From: Chrysoperla carnea
Taxonomy: Eukaryota; Arthropoda; Insecta; Neuroptera; Chrysopidae
DNA: 64,000 nucleotides
Direction: 5' to 3'
Assembly (NCBI RefSeq): GCF_905475395.1
Contig: NC_058338.1
Span: 559,001 to 623,000, forward strand
Position 1 is the first letter of the stretch, and each line of letters opens with the position of its first letter. Under the pieces are notes generated by a model. The model was not told the DNA's origin. It worked only from the letters and a program-made list of their open reading frames with translations, and did not search any database. This document shows, one piece after another, positions 49,736 through 61,600 of the stretch. The position numbers and the translations under genes are program-made.

Positions 49736-52417
49736 TTATAATTTTATTAAAACCAAATAAATAAGCACTAAATAAAAAATTTTATTTTCTAATTTCGAGG
49801 AGCTGCTTTGGACTTCTTCAGGATTAATAAATGGATCTTTGGAAACCTGGAAAAAATTTATTAAATAAGATTTCTAAAATTTGTACTGAGAACTTTTATT
49901 TTACATACATTTAACCCATCCAAAATTTCTTTAAAGAAGTACGCTGTTGCTTTTGGTTGAGTAGAACGTTTTGCATCAGTAAAATTGGTACGAAATAACC
50001 CATATCGATAGACGTAACCTTCAATCCATTCAAAACTATCCATTAAACTCCAAATGCCATACGATTGTACATTACAGCCTTCATTTACAACCGCATCGTA
50101 AAGTGCATCCAAATGACCCTACAATCAATAATATTCGTAAGTAAACACTTTGACTTTTTGTCCGCACTTTCTCGAATATCATTTAGGCTTCTCGCTTAGC
50201 AAAACGGAGCTCCTAGCCCTAATATACCAGTTCTGCCGTCTTCTTTTTTATCATTTAGATTGCCCTGAGTAAAATTTTAGAACAACTTACCTTAAAATAT
50301 TTCACACAATTGTAGTTGTCCAAAGTATCTCGAGCTGTTGCGCATCCATTTTCCATAATAAGAACTTTTGGATTATTGTACGTATTTTTTATATACAGCA
50401 AAACTTTCTTCAAACCTTCTGGATAATCCTTCAAAATTTACAGACACATTAATAATTCAGCAATAAATTTTGGAACAGTCCTTAAAAAATCCTTACCATT
50501 ATTCGTGGATTTTCTGTTGGTTCCCAATTTGGATCAGGTGGAGCAAAATAATAATTAATGTCATCCAAAAAAGATGGTATTTTAATATTGAATTTTATGT
50601 CTCCTACCGTAATATTCGCGTCTTTTTGATTCCTATAAATTCTATTTGGAGTATAATAATTCAAACCAAAAAAATCCGAAGTATTACGAATGTATTCAAC
50701 TTCATCCTTTGTAAATAAAGTTAATCGTGATTTATGAAATCCTTGCTCTTTACTTTTTTTGGAAACTTTTTCTTTAAAAATTTCTGGATAATCACCATGT
50801 TGCGAAAAAATTGGATCCCAGTAAATTCCACTCTAAAACATAAAAACAAATTTTTTTTTCATTCGTTATGCCATTTCAGACAATTCAGGTAGATTTCAGT
50901 ATAACTGGATTGTGGCTCGTATCAAAGTAAACGTTCATAGTGAACTATGTGATCGGTGGCGTGCCCAAAATATTGTGAGGCGTTCTAATTGTGTTTGCGC
51001 GTTATTGGTTCAGCATCCCTGGTCAAATCATTCTATAGTGCAGTTTTTTTTTAAATATAAGCCTGCTTATGACTGTCACATTGGCCGCTTGACTTTAATT
51101 AGTGAATTTTTCGAGTCCTAAAAAGTGGTACGTATTTTGTGCAAAATTCTATGAGGACATCTTTTAAGCTGACAGATAAAATTAAAAAATGTTGTACCAT
51201 AATGAAATCCAACTCTTTTCTCCGTCGGATCCTTTTTTTGATTATTTTAATTATTTTTTGTTAATGTAAATGAACGACTTACAATAATTTTACGGAACAT
51301 TTGTATAAACTCCAAGTCTTCGGTGGAATTTGACATTGGCTCGAACAAATCTAGTCTTGTAACCAACCCAATAAGACCTTGATTTTTTTCATTATACTTC
51401 TGTTTATATAAATGATAAACTTTAGCATGAGCCATAAATGTATTTCTCAAACATAAATAAACAGCAACTCCTGATTCTTCCTTAGAGGGCGGAAGTGGAT
51501 CAAATCCATATTGGAAAGCACAGGCAATATCGAGCTGATTGATAGTGACCCACACATTCACCTTATCAGCAAAATTATCAAATACAATTCTTGCAAAATG
51601 CACAAAATAATCGATGGTTTCTGCATTTGTCCATCCACCTAAATCGCTCACACTGATTGGCAAATCGAAATGTGATAATGTTACTATTGGTGTGATATTA
51701 TTTGCGATTAATTGATCAATTAAATTGTGATAATACTGTAACGCTTCTTGGCTAACACCATCATGCAATATTGGTGTGGGTAAGAGTCTGGACCATGATA
51801 TTGAGAGGCGATAAAAGTGTACACCCAAAAATTTCAGCATATTTATATCTCGTTCGAGATTATGATATGAATCTACACTAATATCGGCTGTCGAGTGATC
51901 GTGAATTTTTTCTGGATGTTCGTGGGTAAAACGGCTCCACATAGTTTCACCTTTCCCTAACAAGAAAAAAAAATTTTTCGTAAACAAGCGCAAAGTAAAG
52001 TAAATTATAATAATTTTTGATCGATTACCCGATTCATTGCATGCCCCTTCATATTGAAATGCCGATGAGGAGACCCCAAACTTAACATTATATTTTTCTA
52101 TTAGTTCTGCAACTTTTTCTCTTGTTTCTCTGAAAGTTTGAGCGTTGGCTGCTTGTCTAAAGAATATTTTAAAATTAAAATTTGAATTTAGTCGAATTTT
52201 ATCTATTTGAACATTGACGTCTTTTCAAAAGGGTGGGAAAAAGAAAATTACGACATGGACCGAAAATTTCAAGTCATTTAACACATTTATATTTTGTATA
52301 ACGACGCTTAAAAATAGGAATTACTATTGTTTAGCCATTATTGAATAAAAATTGCATAAAAATAAAACTTAAAACTTACGCAACCGTTGCAATACACAAT
52401 AAGAGGTAAAACTTCAT
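49736..52417 (-). CDS. GH1-C, myrosinase-like GH1 protein with Gln acid/base, putatively GPI-anchored
   Basis: GH1 protein of 544 residues. Exons: 52,380-52,417; 52,029-52,156; 51,283-51,956; 50,497-50,832; 50,291-50,428; 49,909-50,118; 49,736-49,846; phases agree throughout. Signal peptide MKFYLLLCIATVA. SAFQYEGAC, SHFDLP, the acid/base motif TINQLD (Gln for Glu), nucleophile in MENG, WSLMDSFEW. Plant myrosinases also carry Gln at the acid/base position and cleave S-glycosides, whose leaving group needs no protonation; that this gene does so is inference. Two introns found in paralogues are missing: the one in the NxGxIG region, which GH1-E keeps, and the one after GYT/GYV, also absent from GH1-E. 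The C-terminus [12 protein letters not shown] followed by FYLVLIYLVLIKL resembles a GPI signal. Closest relative in the window is GH1-E, on the opposite strand. Confidence 0.93.
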
Positions 52418-53551
52418 TTTAAAAAAATAAAATTTTGGTTGGACAGTTTCATGGTCAGACTAAAACAAATTACAAAAATTCTTGGCGGTTAATCATGAAT
52501 TTTTTTGTGCTTGCGTAAGAAGTATTAGGCATAAATTATAATTAAAACTTTGCTTCCTCATCATATAAATTATTAGGAGCTACATGTGCGTAACCGGTCC
52601 TTGCGTAGGGGGGGGGGGTAGGATTGTATCTGTCCACATAAAGTTGAACTTACAATATAGTTTTGCATTTTTTGCTTGTCTCTTTCCAAACAAAATGAAA
52701 AATTTGATGAAGACTCTTGTACTCAACTTTTTGAACCATACTTTTAAATTTTGCTCGTCAATATCCGTAACATTTGGAACAACGAAGTTAAACTTTGAGG
52801 AAAATGCATTGCCAAACTGTATGAGAAAAATTTTCTCGAAGCACTCGGTATTTGCAATGAAGATTCGTTTCTAAATATCTATTAAATGCTATCGCAACTT
52901 TTTAAACTCGAACAAAGAGAAGGAGACTCTCCCTTCCTTGAATGACTCCGACGTACGGGTCTGGTGCGTGGTATTCTACGGGCACATCAATTCAGGGGAT
53001 GGATGGAATAAGAGCGTGAGTTCATAAAAAGTATTTTGAGACAATGTTAATCAAGATTTGTAATATGATATTTTGAAGGAATGTTTTTGGCTTTACCTAA
53101 TTTGGACCCATATTTTCCACTTTTCCAAGACTGTTTGTAAGCCTTTCTTCAATAAATATAAATTGAATACACCGCGGTAATTAAAAAATAATCATTTTGA
53201 GGCAAGATTTGTAGTATTCGACCCGATTCCTCAGTTATACTACATTACTTAATAATTAATGTTAGATAAATTGTAATAAAATTTATTTTCTAATTCTCGA
53301 ATTTTTCATCAAGCCTGGAATTCTTGGATTTTGAAGGCTAGGCTTAGCGGTAATGACTTGGATTTCAAGGAAAAGTACTTAAATTTCTGCTTGCCTGCGC
53401 TTCTGTGTTTTTTACGTTTTCTTATCTTGGTAATGAATCTAATAATTTAATAGTTTTATTATAAAATACAAGCTTGAACAAGAACGATGCTCTTAAGTGT
53501 TCAGAAGAAAAGTCAAACTGATTAAATTAGGGGGAGATCGTAAGAATCTGG
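52418..53551. other. Intergenic, GH1-C to pseudogene D
   Basis: Includes a G9 run at 52,609-52,617 and a flank block shared with 49,035-49,105. Around 53,255-53,340 a T-rich block (TTATTTTCTAATTCTCGA) resembles the end of the last GH1-C exon and its 3' side (49,775-49,810), possibly a decayed last exon of D. No intact gene. Confidence 0.35.
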
Positions 53552-53726
53552 AAGAAAGTCTAGACCCTGATATTGAGAGGCGATAAAAGTGTACACCCAA
53601 AAATTTCAGCATATTTATGTCTCGTTCGAGATTATGATATGAATCTGCACTGTTATCAGCTGTTGAGTGATCGAAAATTTTTTCTGGGTGTTCGTGGGTA
53701 AATTGGCCCCACATTGTTTCACCTAA
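53552..53726 (-). pseudogene. GH1-D, truncated GH1 exon fragment
   Basis: On the minus strand, [35 protein letters not shown] and HFYRLSISGSR match the start of exon 3 of GH1-C nearly residue for residue, with Gly for the conserved Trp after SIS. Similarity stops at 53,726 on the 5' side, just inside the start of the corresponding GH1-C exon, and near 53,552 on the 3' side. No other clear exons flank it. It is a relic of a partial tandem duplication, most like GH1-C and GH1-E. Confidence 0.8.
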
Positions 53727-54692
53727 GCGGTGTTTTTTGCGTATATTTTTTGACATAGTAAGCAAATCGGACTTTAACCACTTTAAACGCAAAATGGAAG
53801 CTTTCTAAATGGAAATTATTCACGTGAAACCCACATGAATTACCGAATTAATCCTAGAGCCATAAAAATATTAATTTTTTTTTAATTTAAAAAATCACGG
53901 ATTATTCATAAACGGTTCCATGATTATACAAAAAAAAAAAAAATGTGTTGTTAATCTCCATTAATCCCCGCTTATAAAATTTACTGAGAGACATGTTTAA
54001 GCAGTAAGTAGCTTCATATTATGTTTTACTTCCTTGAAAAAATGAAGAAAGTATTGTAATCGCGAAAAAATTCAAGGTTATTCATTTTGAGTAATCGTGA
54101 ACTCATTTTTGACTTATTTCGGCATTATATCATCTGTATGTGTCTCGCACTAAACATAGAATGCCACTAACCGATGGCAAACAGTGGAGAAAGTTGCATT
54201 GGGTCTTGTAAACCTCAAAAGAAAGTATATATTACCTATCTACGTATAAATTTGTCGTTAACTTTATTGATTCTAATTTCATACGAAACTCATCCGATAA
54301 CTGAAATTTTGGATTCAGTATTGTCTCAGTTTGGGAAAGGCTTTAATGAAAAAGGTAATTTAATCGAGAGTGTTCAGCAAAAGTGCGAGTTTAATTTAAT
54401 TTTGTAAATTTCTCTTGTAACTTATTATGAGCTGAGCGTACGAGGAAGTAAAATGGAATCTCCAACAAAATTTAATAGGTATCCATATAAGAGTAGCGTT
54501 AATACCGTAGACTACAATTTTATAATAAAAATTATCAGCAATTTCAACTTAAAGATTAGCTAGAATTTTTTCGTTCTAATAAAAGTTGTAGAAAATAAGG
54601 TTCACGAAGCTTAAGCATTTACTGCGAGATTAGTTTGTTTAAAGTAATTGCACGTATTTGATTTCATATCAAAAAAATTTGTTCGATTTGAA
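53727..54692. other. Intergenic, D to GH1-E
   Basis: Apart from the reversed dispersed repeat at 54,180-54,400, nothing recognisable. This is the point where transcription direction flips between GH1-C/D and GH1-E. Confidence 0.4.
54180..54400 (-). repeat. ACTGAACC dispersed family, reversed copy
   Basis: In reverse complement, AAACTCGCACTTTTGCTGAA, CACTCTCGATTAAATTACC and CCCAAACTGAGACAATACTG follow the order of 23,330-23,420. The 77-codon plus-strand frame over it is not a gene. Confidence 0.5.
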
Positions 54693-57266
54693 ATGAAATC
54701 GTGCAACGTAAAAATTTTGATTTTATTTTGTATAATAACGTAAGTTTTATTTAATAATTTAAATATGATTTCAAAATCGGTTAAAAAATCAGCGATTTCA
54801 ATCATTTATATTTTCATTCTGTTTAGACACCTCACCTTAGGACAAAGATATAATGAAACAAGGGTAAAAGTTAAGGAACTAATTGAAAATTTCAATATAA
54901 AATTTGGAGTGTCAACATCAGCGGAACAATTCGAAGGGGCATGGAATGAATCAGGTCTGTTAGAAATCTTAAAAACTAAATCCTCTGTGTCACAGTTGAT
55001 TATCTTTATCGTCGCATTTAATTATCAAATTTGCTCACTTTCTCTGATTATTAACTAACTCCGTTAATTTTCGTGCAAACGACTTCTTGCTCAAAAATCA
55101 AACGCTCCTTTTGTTCCTAGGTAAAGGTGAAACAATGTGGTCCCATTTTACTCACGTGCATCCAGAAAAAATTGCCGACCACTCAACAACAGACATTAGT
55201 GCCGATTCATATCATAATCTCGAACGAGATATAAATATGCTGAAGTTTGTGGGTTTACAATTTCATCGATTCTCAATATCATGGTCCAGACTTTTACCCA
55301 CACCAATATTGCATGATGGTGTCAGCCAAGAAGCGTTACAATATTATCACAATTTAATTGATCAATTAATCGCAAATAATATTACACCAATAGTGACGTT
55401 ATCACATCAAGATCTACCAATCGGTGTAAGTGATTTAGGTGGATGGACTAATGCAGTTATTATCGATTATTTTGAGCATTTTGCTAGAATTATATTTGAT
55501 AATTTTGCTGATAAAGTGAAAGTTTGGATTACTATTAATCAACCGGATTTAACTTGCGCCTATCATTATGAGAAGAATATGTTCCCACCTGATATGATGA
55601 ACACAACGGGAGTCGAAACATATTTATGTTTGCGAAATTTATTTCTGGCACATGCTAGAGTCTACCATTTATATAAAGAAAAATATGATGTGGCGAATAC
55701 AGGTAAATTTGATGAGGGAGCAAACAGTTCTCTCACATGAGCCCTTGAGCCAGCTTTTAATTGATGACCTCTCCAAGTTGAGGTCCGTTAACGTCAAAGA
55801 ACTCCTACTGTTCTTAAACAACTCCAAATTGTTCATGGAGTAGTGGCCGGGTATGTTCCCCACCCTTTCTAGAGATTTTGCAAAGAACAATCTTCTAATT
55901 TTTCGACTTTGCTTAAAATTCAGAGTTAACCTCATTTTTACGATTCTAGGTCAAATTGGAATCTTGACAAGAATGGAATGGTTTGAACCGATGTCAAATT
56001 CTACAGAAGACTTAGAATTTATAACAACGTTCCGTAAACTTTTGGTACAAACATTTTTATAAGATAATATCCACGTGTGAAAATTTGCAATGTCCACATA
56101 CACAGTTTCTTATTAATATCATTTTTCCCAAACAGTGGCGTAGTGAGGGAGCAAGAGGGTGTATCATGCCCCGGGCGCTACTCACAAAGGGCGCCATATG
56201 GTCGAGTTAAGTTCGCTACGCCACTTCGAAAAATCTTATTTATACATTATAGTTAAACAAATGTATATAATTTTTTTTAGAATGGAGTTTTTTCTGATCC
56301 AATTTTTTCGGAACATGGGGATTATCCAGAAATTTTAAAAGAAACAGTGGCCAATAAAAGTAAAGAACAAGGATTTCATACATCACGTTTAAAGTTATTT
56401 ACAAAGGATGAAGTTGAATATATTCGTAATACTTCGGACTTTTTCGGTTTCAATTATTATACCCCATTAACGATTGTAAAAAAATCCTCTGAAAATCGTG
56501 ATTTAATAGCGAAATCAAATATTAAAGTTCCATCATTTTTTGATGATATTAATTATTATTTTGGCCCAGCTGATCCAAATTGGGTGCCTACCGAATTTAA
56601 TCGTGTTCACGTAAGGATATTTCTAATTTTGTTTTTTAATTTTCTTTCAATCACAATGAGATTTTTATCCATTTTAAGGACTACCCAGAAGGTTTTAGAA
56701 AAAGTTTAGTTTATGTAAAAAATACATACAATAATCCAAAAATTTTTATAATGGAAAATGGTTGTGGAACTATGCGAGATACTTTGGACAATTACAATTG
56801 TGTGAAATATTTTCAGGTATTGACCCAAATTTCTAAGAGACATATGACTTGAGTTGAGCTTTGGATGTTATTTGTTTCAGGGACATTTGAATGCACTTTA
56901 CGATGCGGTCGTTAAAGATGGCTGCAATGTTCAATCGTATGGCATCTGGAGTCTATTGGATGGTTTTGAATGGGCCGACGGTTACACTATTCGATTTGGA
57001 TTGTTTCATACAAATTTTACAGATGAAAAACGATCCACTCAACCAAAAGCAACTGCGCACTTCTTTAAAGAAGTTTTGGAAGGTTTAAATGTATGTAAAC
57101 ATTTGTTAGTAAAAATTTTAAAAATCCTATTTAATTATTTTTTTAATTCCTCCAGGTTTTCAAAGATCCATTTATTATTTCTGAAGAAGTCCAAAGCAGT
57201 TCCTCGAAATTAGAAAGTTATATTTTGAATTTATTACTCATTATTTTGGTTTTAATAAAATTTTAA
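54693..57266 (+). CDS. GH1-E, myrosinase-like GH1 protein with Gln acid/base, putatively GPI-anchored
   Basis: GH1 protein of 546 residues, the only plus-strand member. Exons: 54,693-54,739; 54,827-54,954; 55,121-55,702; 55,950-56,044; 56,281-56,610; 56,679-56,816; 56,881-57,090; 57,156-57,266. I start at 54,693 ([16 protein letters not shown]): donor GTAAGT at 54,740 and acceptor TTTAG at 54,826 restore the exon 1/2 split and phase of the paralogues, whereas the longer open frame from 54,765 runs through the intron. [15 protein letters not shown], acid/base motif TINQP (Gln for Glu), nucleophile in [13 protein letters not shown]. The Gln mirrors plant myrosinases; the substrate is unknown. 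Small repeats sit in the introns: a LINE end in 55,703-55,949 and a hAT-like MITE in 56,045-56,280. The C-terminus QSSSSKLES then [13 protein letters not shown] has a GPI-signal layout. The gene is an inverted close relative of GH1-C. Confidence 0.93.
55717..55865 (+). mobile_element. LINE 3' remnant in GH1-E intron
   Basis: Reads [20 protein letters not shown] then [12 protein letters not shown] and a stop, matching the piece at 59,215-59,350 in the same order. Only the last 50 or so codons and the start of the 3' end remain. Confidence 0.55.
56133..56226 (+). mobile_element. hAT-like MITE in GH1-E intron
   Basis: Terminal CAGTGGCGTAG and inverted CTACGCCACTT bound a 93-base GC-richer unit with CATGCCCCGGGCGC inside. 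CAGTGGCGTA-type ends are usual in hAT-derived MITEs. I see no clear 8-base target duplication. Confidence 0.6.
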
Positions 57267-57689
57267 TTCGAGAATAATTCGAATTTCGAAACTTATTTAT
57301 TTAAATGTTTGTCAAAATGTTCATTTTGAACTCTTTGGAAGAGTTTTGTGTTGAAACTGAAAGGAAGGTGAAGAAATAATTTTTTTTAAATTTTTCAGCC
57401 AACATTTTTATATTTGAACCTTCCTGAAATGATTTACAAACCGAAAGGTTTTAACAGAAATATTGGAATTGCAAAATATAGTATTTCGATTGATTGCGGC
57501 CAAATCAAAAAATTTATAAAGAAACAAATTTTGTTAACTTATGCAGTATTTTGTAGATGTTGTTATGAAGTTTGCCTAACGTCTTAACTTTTAGCTCAGG
57601 TTAAAAACAATTTTTGATCGATTTTCTCGAATAAATGATCCATACAACTTTTCTATTAACTATTAGATAGTTAGAAACGAAAAATAAAT
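57267..57689. other. Intergenic, 3' side of GH1-E
   Basis: AT-rich, nothing recognisable. Confidence 0.4.
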
Positions 57690-58000
57690 CGTTGTTTATT
57701 CTGGCAGAAATATTTTTTATAATTTTAATAATTAAGTATTTTGCACTTTCATGGAAATTAATTTATAAGAGACCATTTTATTGCAAATATAATCTATTTT
57801 CAGAAAATTTTGTGTGACATCTCTTATCGTAGCAGAAAAGTCTGTCACACCGATTTTTATTATGTAAAGCCAATAAAATTTTACTCTTATCGCGGCATTA
57901 CTTTTTTTTTTATTTGTTCTTTTTGAGTTCTACTTTCAAGATATCTTAGTGTTACAGCTCAAAACTTAACCAAAATATCTGCCACGGGCTCCAGGGATAA
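57690..58000 (-). mobile_element. MITE-like family M, reversed copy
   Basis: CTGGCAGAAATATTTTTTAT at the left and ATATCTGCCACGGGCTCC at the right; in between CACTTTCATGGAAATTAATT and CTCTTATCGTAGCAGAAAAG are reverse complements of blocks at 20,140-20,240. The two ends are imperfect inverted repeats. Confidence 0.6.
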
Positions 58001-58673
58001 TTTAAATAAAATTAAAAACACAAAATAAGGTTTAAAAATATTTATTTCAAATTTTGATTTTAGAGATTGTTAAATTATATTTTGCCAAAACCAAAATTAT
58101 TAAGCCGTCAATCTAAAATCAAAAATTTATTTAGTGTTGGTTGAAATGACCCAAACAAAAGCGTTAAAACAATGCGCCAACATTGCAGAAGAGACGAAGG
58201 TAGATTTCGAAATTGTATTCAAGGAAAAATTGTGCTGAGGCAGTCACAAAAATTACCAATCATAGCTTAATTTTACCTTAGGACATTTTGTTCGTTCGAG
58301 TGAAAATGATAATTTCTGAGCTGTGGAAATTTTGATCGAGAAAAATAGTTGTTTTGAGAAATGATCTCAAATTTGCAGTCTTTCCAGAAAAGCTTGTCAA
58401 ATTTTACCCCCGCCATATGACTAGTTCCGTTTTTTCGAAATCTACCCTAAAAAACAGTTTTAGAAAGACGGAAAACTATTGAAAAACTTTTTTGGATGAT
58501 AGAATAATTGGTTAAAAATGATAAGATTGTAGGTATGTACCTTGCTCCAAGCTGCATGCGTTAATATTTAATGCGCTTATAGCTACAATTTTATTTATAA
58601 CTCTTCAACGGCTCCTTAAAAACAAAAAAACAAGAAAACTTAATTTTTTGAGATTTTTCAATAATTATTTTAT
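58001..58673. other. Intergenic, GH1-E to GH1-F
   Basis: Lies between the convergent 3' ends of GH1-E and GH1-F. AT-rich; no gene or repeat recognised. The strand of any transcript here is unknown. Confidence 0.4.
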
Positions 58674-61600
58674 TTATAAAATAAAAAATTTTACGATTAT
58701 AAAACTACAAATATTAATAATAAATAGACTACTTTTTAGACTGGAACTTGACGATTGACGATTTTGGATTAATAGTTCTGATGGTGCTAATAATTTTACA
58801 CCACTTTTTCGGCGAGTCTCCTGGAAATAAATTAAAATAAGTTAATTTTTTGTCGCAAAATTCGTCAGCCAGTCATCCTTTGTACGAGTTTTAACAATAA
58901 GGACACTGGTACAACTTTAGTTTGAGTTTTTTTTAAACTGGAATAAATCCGTCTGCTCCGTCACAAGCTGCTCCTGAATGAGGATATCTTAAAAAGACCA
59001 ATCTTAAGTAAATTAAGGAACACACACTTGTGGTACTACGAGACAGATATGATCTGGGTACAATCGCAGGCATTCCGAAGATCTTATATCGCTTCAAAGG
59101 ATCTCTTTAAGCAAAATTATCACGGTTACTACAGGACACTAGCTAGGCCACAGGTACCTTGAAGGACTGTGCTTTCCTGTACATCACGATTATGGAATGA
59201 GCCCATCAAGTGAGCCCATCGCGAAGATAGACTCACTTGAGCCAGGCTTTTTTCTGACGACCTCTCCAATCGGAAGTCCGTTGACATCAAAGCACTCTTG
59301 CTGTTCTTAAACAGCTCCAAATGGTTCATGGATAAGTGGCCGAGGGTCGGTCCCTTTTCTGTGTCCCAACGGACAATTATAAAAAGTAACTAGATCGTTA
59401 TCCAGCGGCCAAATAATTAGGGTATTATATAAAAATTTCGACAAAAAGTTGGCATGAGCCAAGAAGGCCTTTTTTTTATTTTTTTCGACATGCTGTACTC
59501 GACGTCTTTCGACATGGTTTTTACTCGACATGCTATAAATTTTATCCAATATCCTAGTCCCTAGATAGGAAATCCTTGCTAAATATAAATGAATGGAAAA
59601 TAATTTACATATTTGGAGTTTTGGCCCAAAAAATTTTGTTCGAGGATTTCATCTTGACAGTTGCTACTTTAGAAATTTCAAAGTATTGACGACCTACCTT
59701 AGAATATTGATTTATTTCTTGATAAAATTTGCCAGATTTTTTGATACTCGTAGATCGTTTAGGATCCGTGAAATTGGTATGATATAATCCAAATGAAATC
59801 CTAAAATAAAATTCCAAAATTAAATCAAGATTACAACGATTACTTGAACAGACATACGTGTAACCAGTATCCCATTCAAAACTATCCATTAAACTCCAAG
59901 CCACAAATCCACGAACATTAATGCCCTCTTCCGTGACAGCTTCATGGATTACATTAATATGATCCTTATAATATTTAATCACTTGGGTCTGATCGACTTC
60001 ATTGTCTTTTTCTCCTGTGCATCCAATTTCGGTAATAATTGTTAATGGATTATTAAAGTGTTTTCGAACATAATCTAAAGCGGCTTTTAATCCTTCGGGA
60101 ACTATCTGAAATTAAAATCAAGTTTATACACAATTCTATATAACGTTAGTCTGATTTGAAAGAGGTCCCTCGGTGATAATGATGAAGCAAATTCCTTACC
60201 TGTAGCCATTCGGTTGATGTTTGCACCCAATTTGGATCAACATGTAACGTAACCCGCATATCATCCATAAACGTGGGATCAGTTACAACGACCTCTTGGT
60301 TTGTTCGTGCTAATCTGGACGTATAATAATTTATACCCAAAAAGTCTGCACTGCCCTTAATATATTCAATTTCTTCTTTAGTAAATTCTGGTAAACGAGA
60401 TTTTTTTAAACCTTGTAATTGCGATACCATTGCAACATTTTCCTTCACAATTTCAGAATAATCACCTTTTGGTCCGAAAATTGGATTTACAGCCCATCCA
60501 AGCTATAATACAAGCAAAATATTAATTGTGAACTTTGAATCTAGATCCATTTGAGGTCTATTAAGCTAACTGAAGCTTTCGAAATCGTTTAACGGGTGTT
60601 TTTTTCGAGTAGAGCTTAATAAGACCTAGCGAACTTACATCTCCATTCCCTCGAATACTCGCATCAATATCCTCTTGATCCTGAGAATACGGCAATTTGA
60701 AGATACAACTGGAAACATAGCCAACAATCCCATTTTGTTGTGCCTTAAATTCATTCTGATACAAATGATAAGCACGCCCATGCGCTTTCAATAAATTATG
60801 CATGCATAAATAATTACTAACGCCGGGAACATAGTCCTCGGGAGCATACGAAACTCCCCCATAGCCCAATTCACAAATATGATATGGTTCATTGATCGTT
60901 ACCCACATTTGAACTTTTTGACCAAAATGTTTGAATAGTGTTCGAGCATATTTTTCAAAATATGGAATAATCAATTCATTTTGCCATCCACCCAATGTAT
61001 GGAGTGTTTTTGGTAAATCCCAATGGTATATTGTCACCATTGGCGTGATATTTTTCGCTATTAACGCATCGAATAACTTATGGTAATATTGTAGTCCTTT
61101 CTCATTTAATTTTTCGGTTAAACCACCGTCGGGCATAATTCGTGTCCATGATATTGAAATTCGATAATAATCAACATTTAGTGTATCGATCATTTTTAAA
61201 TCACGCTCTAAATTATTGTACGAATCACAAGCAATGTCTCCGTTACTTTGATCTGCCATTCGATGTGGATATTTATGCGTGTACTCGTCCCACATACTTT
61301 CCCCTTTTCCTGGAATATTGAAAATTAGTTTATTACTTCAAAGATCAATCATGAAAGGATCCTCGACAACAACAGATTCTGTGGACGTTATAAAATTGAT
61401 AATCGAAAAAAATAGACCCCGAAAAATTGTTGTAAATTTATTTTGCCTTCAAATTTTTGGTTTTGTAATAATTCTTGGAAATATTTTTCCCAACAAAAAA
61501 AAAAAAGTTGAATGATGAAATACTTCATAAAATTGAGTTTTTTCTCCGTCTCAAGGGCAAATTTGATTAATTGTTAACGGTAATATAAAACTTCTTACAA

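Noticed and set aside
54765-55058. Open frame starting at 54,765 as the start of GH1-E
   Set aside because: Its first 62 bases are intron: exon 1 at 54,693-54,739 joins in phase to 54,827, as in all paralogues, and the frame beyond 54,954 is intron read-through.
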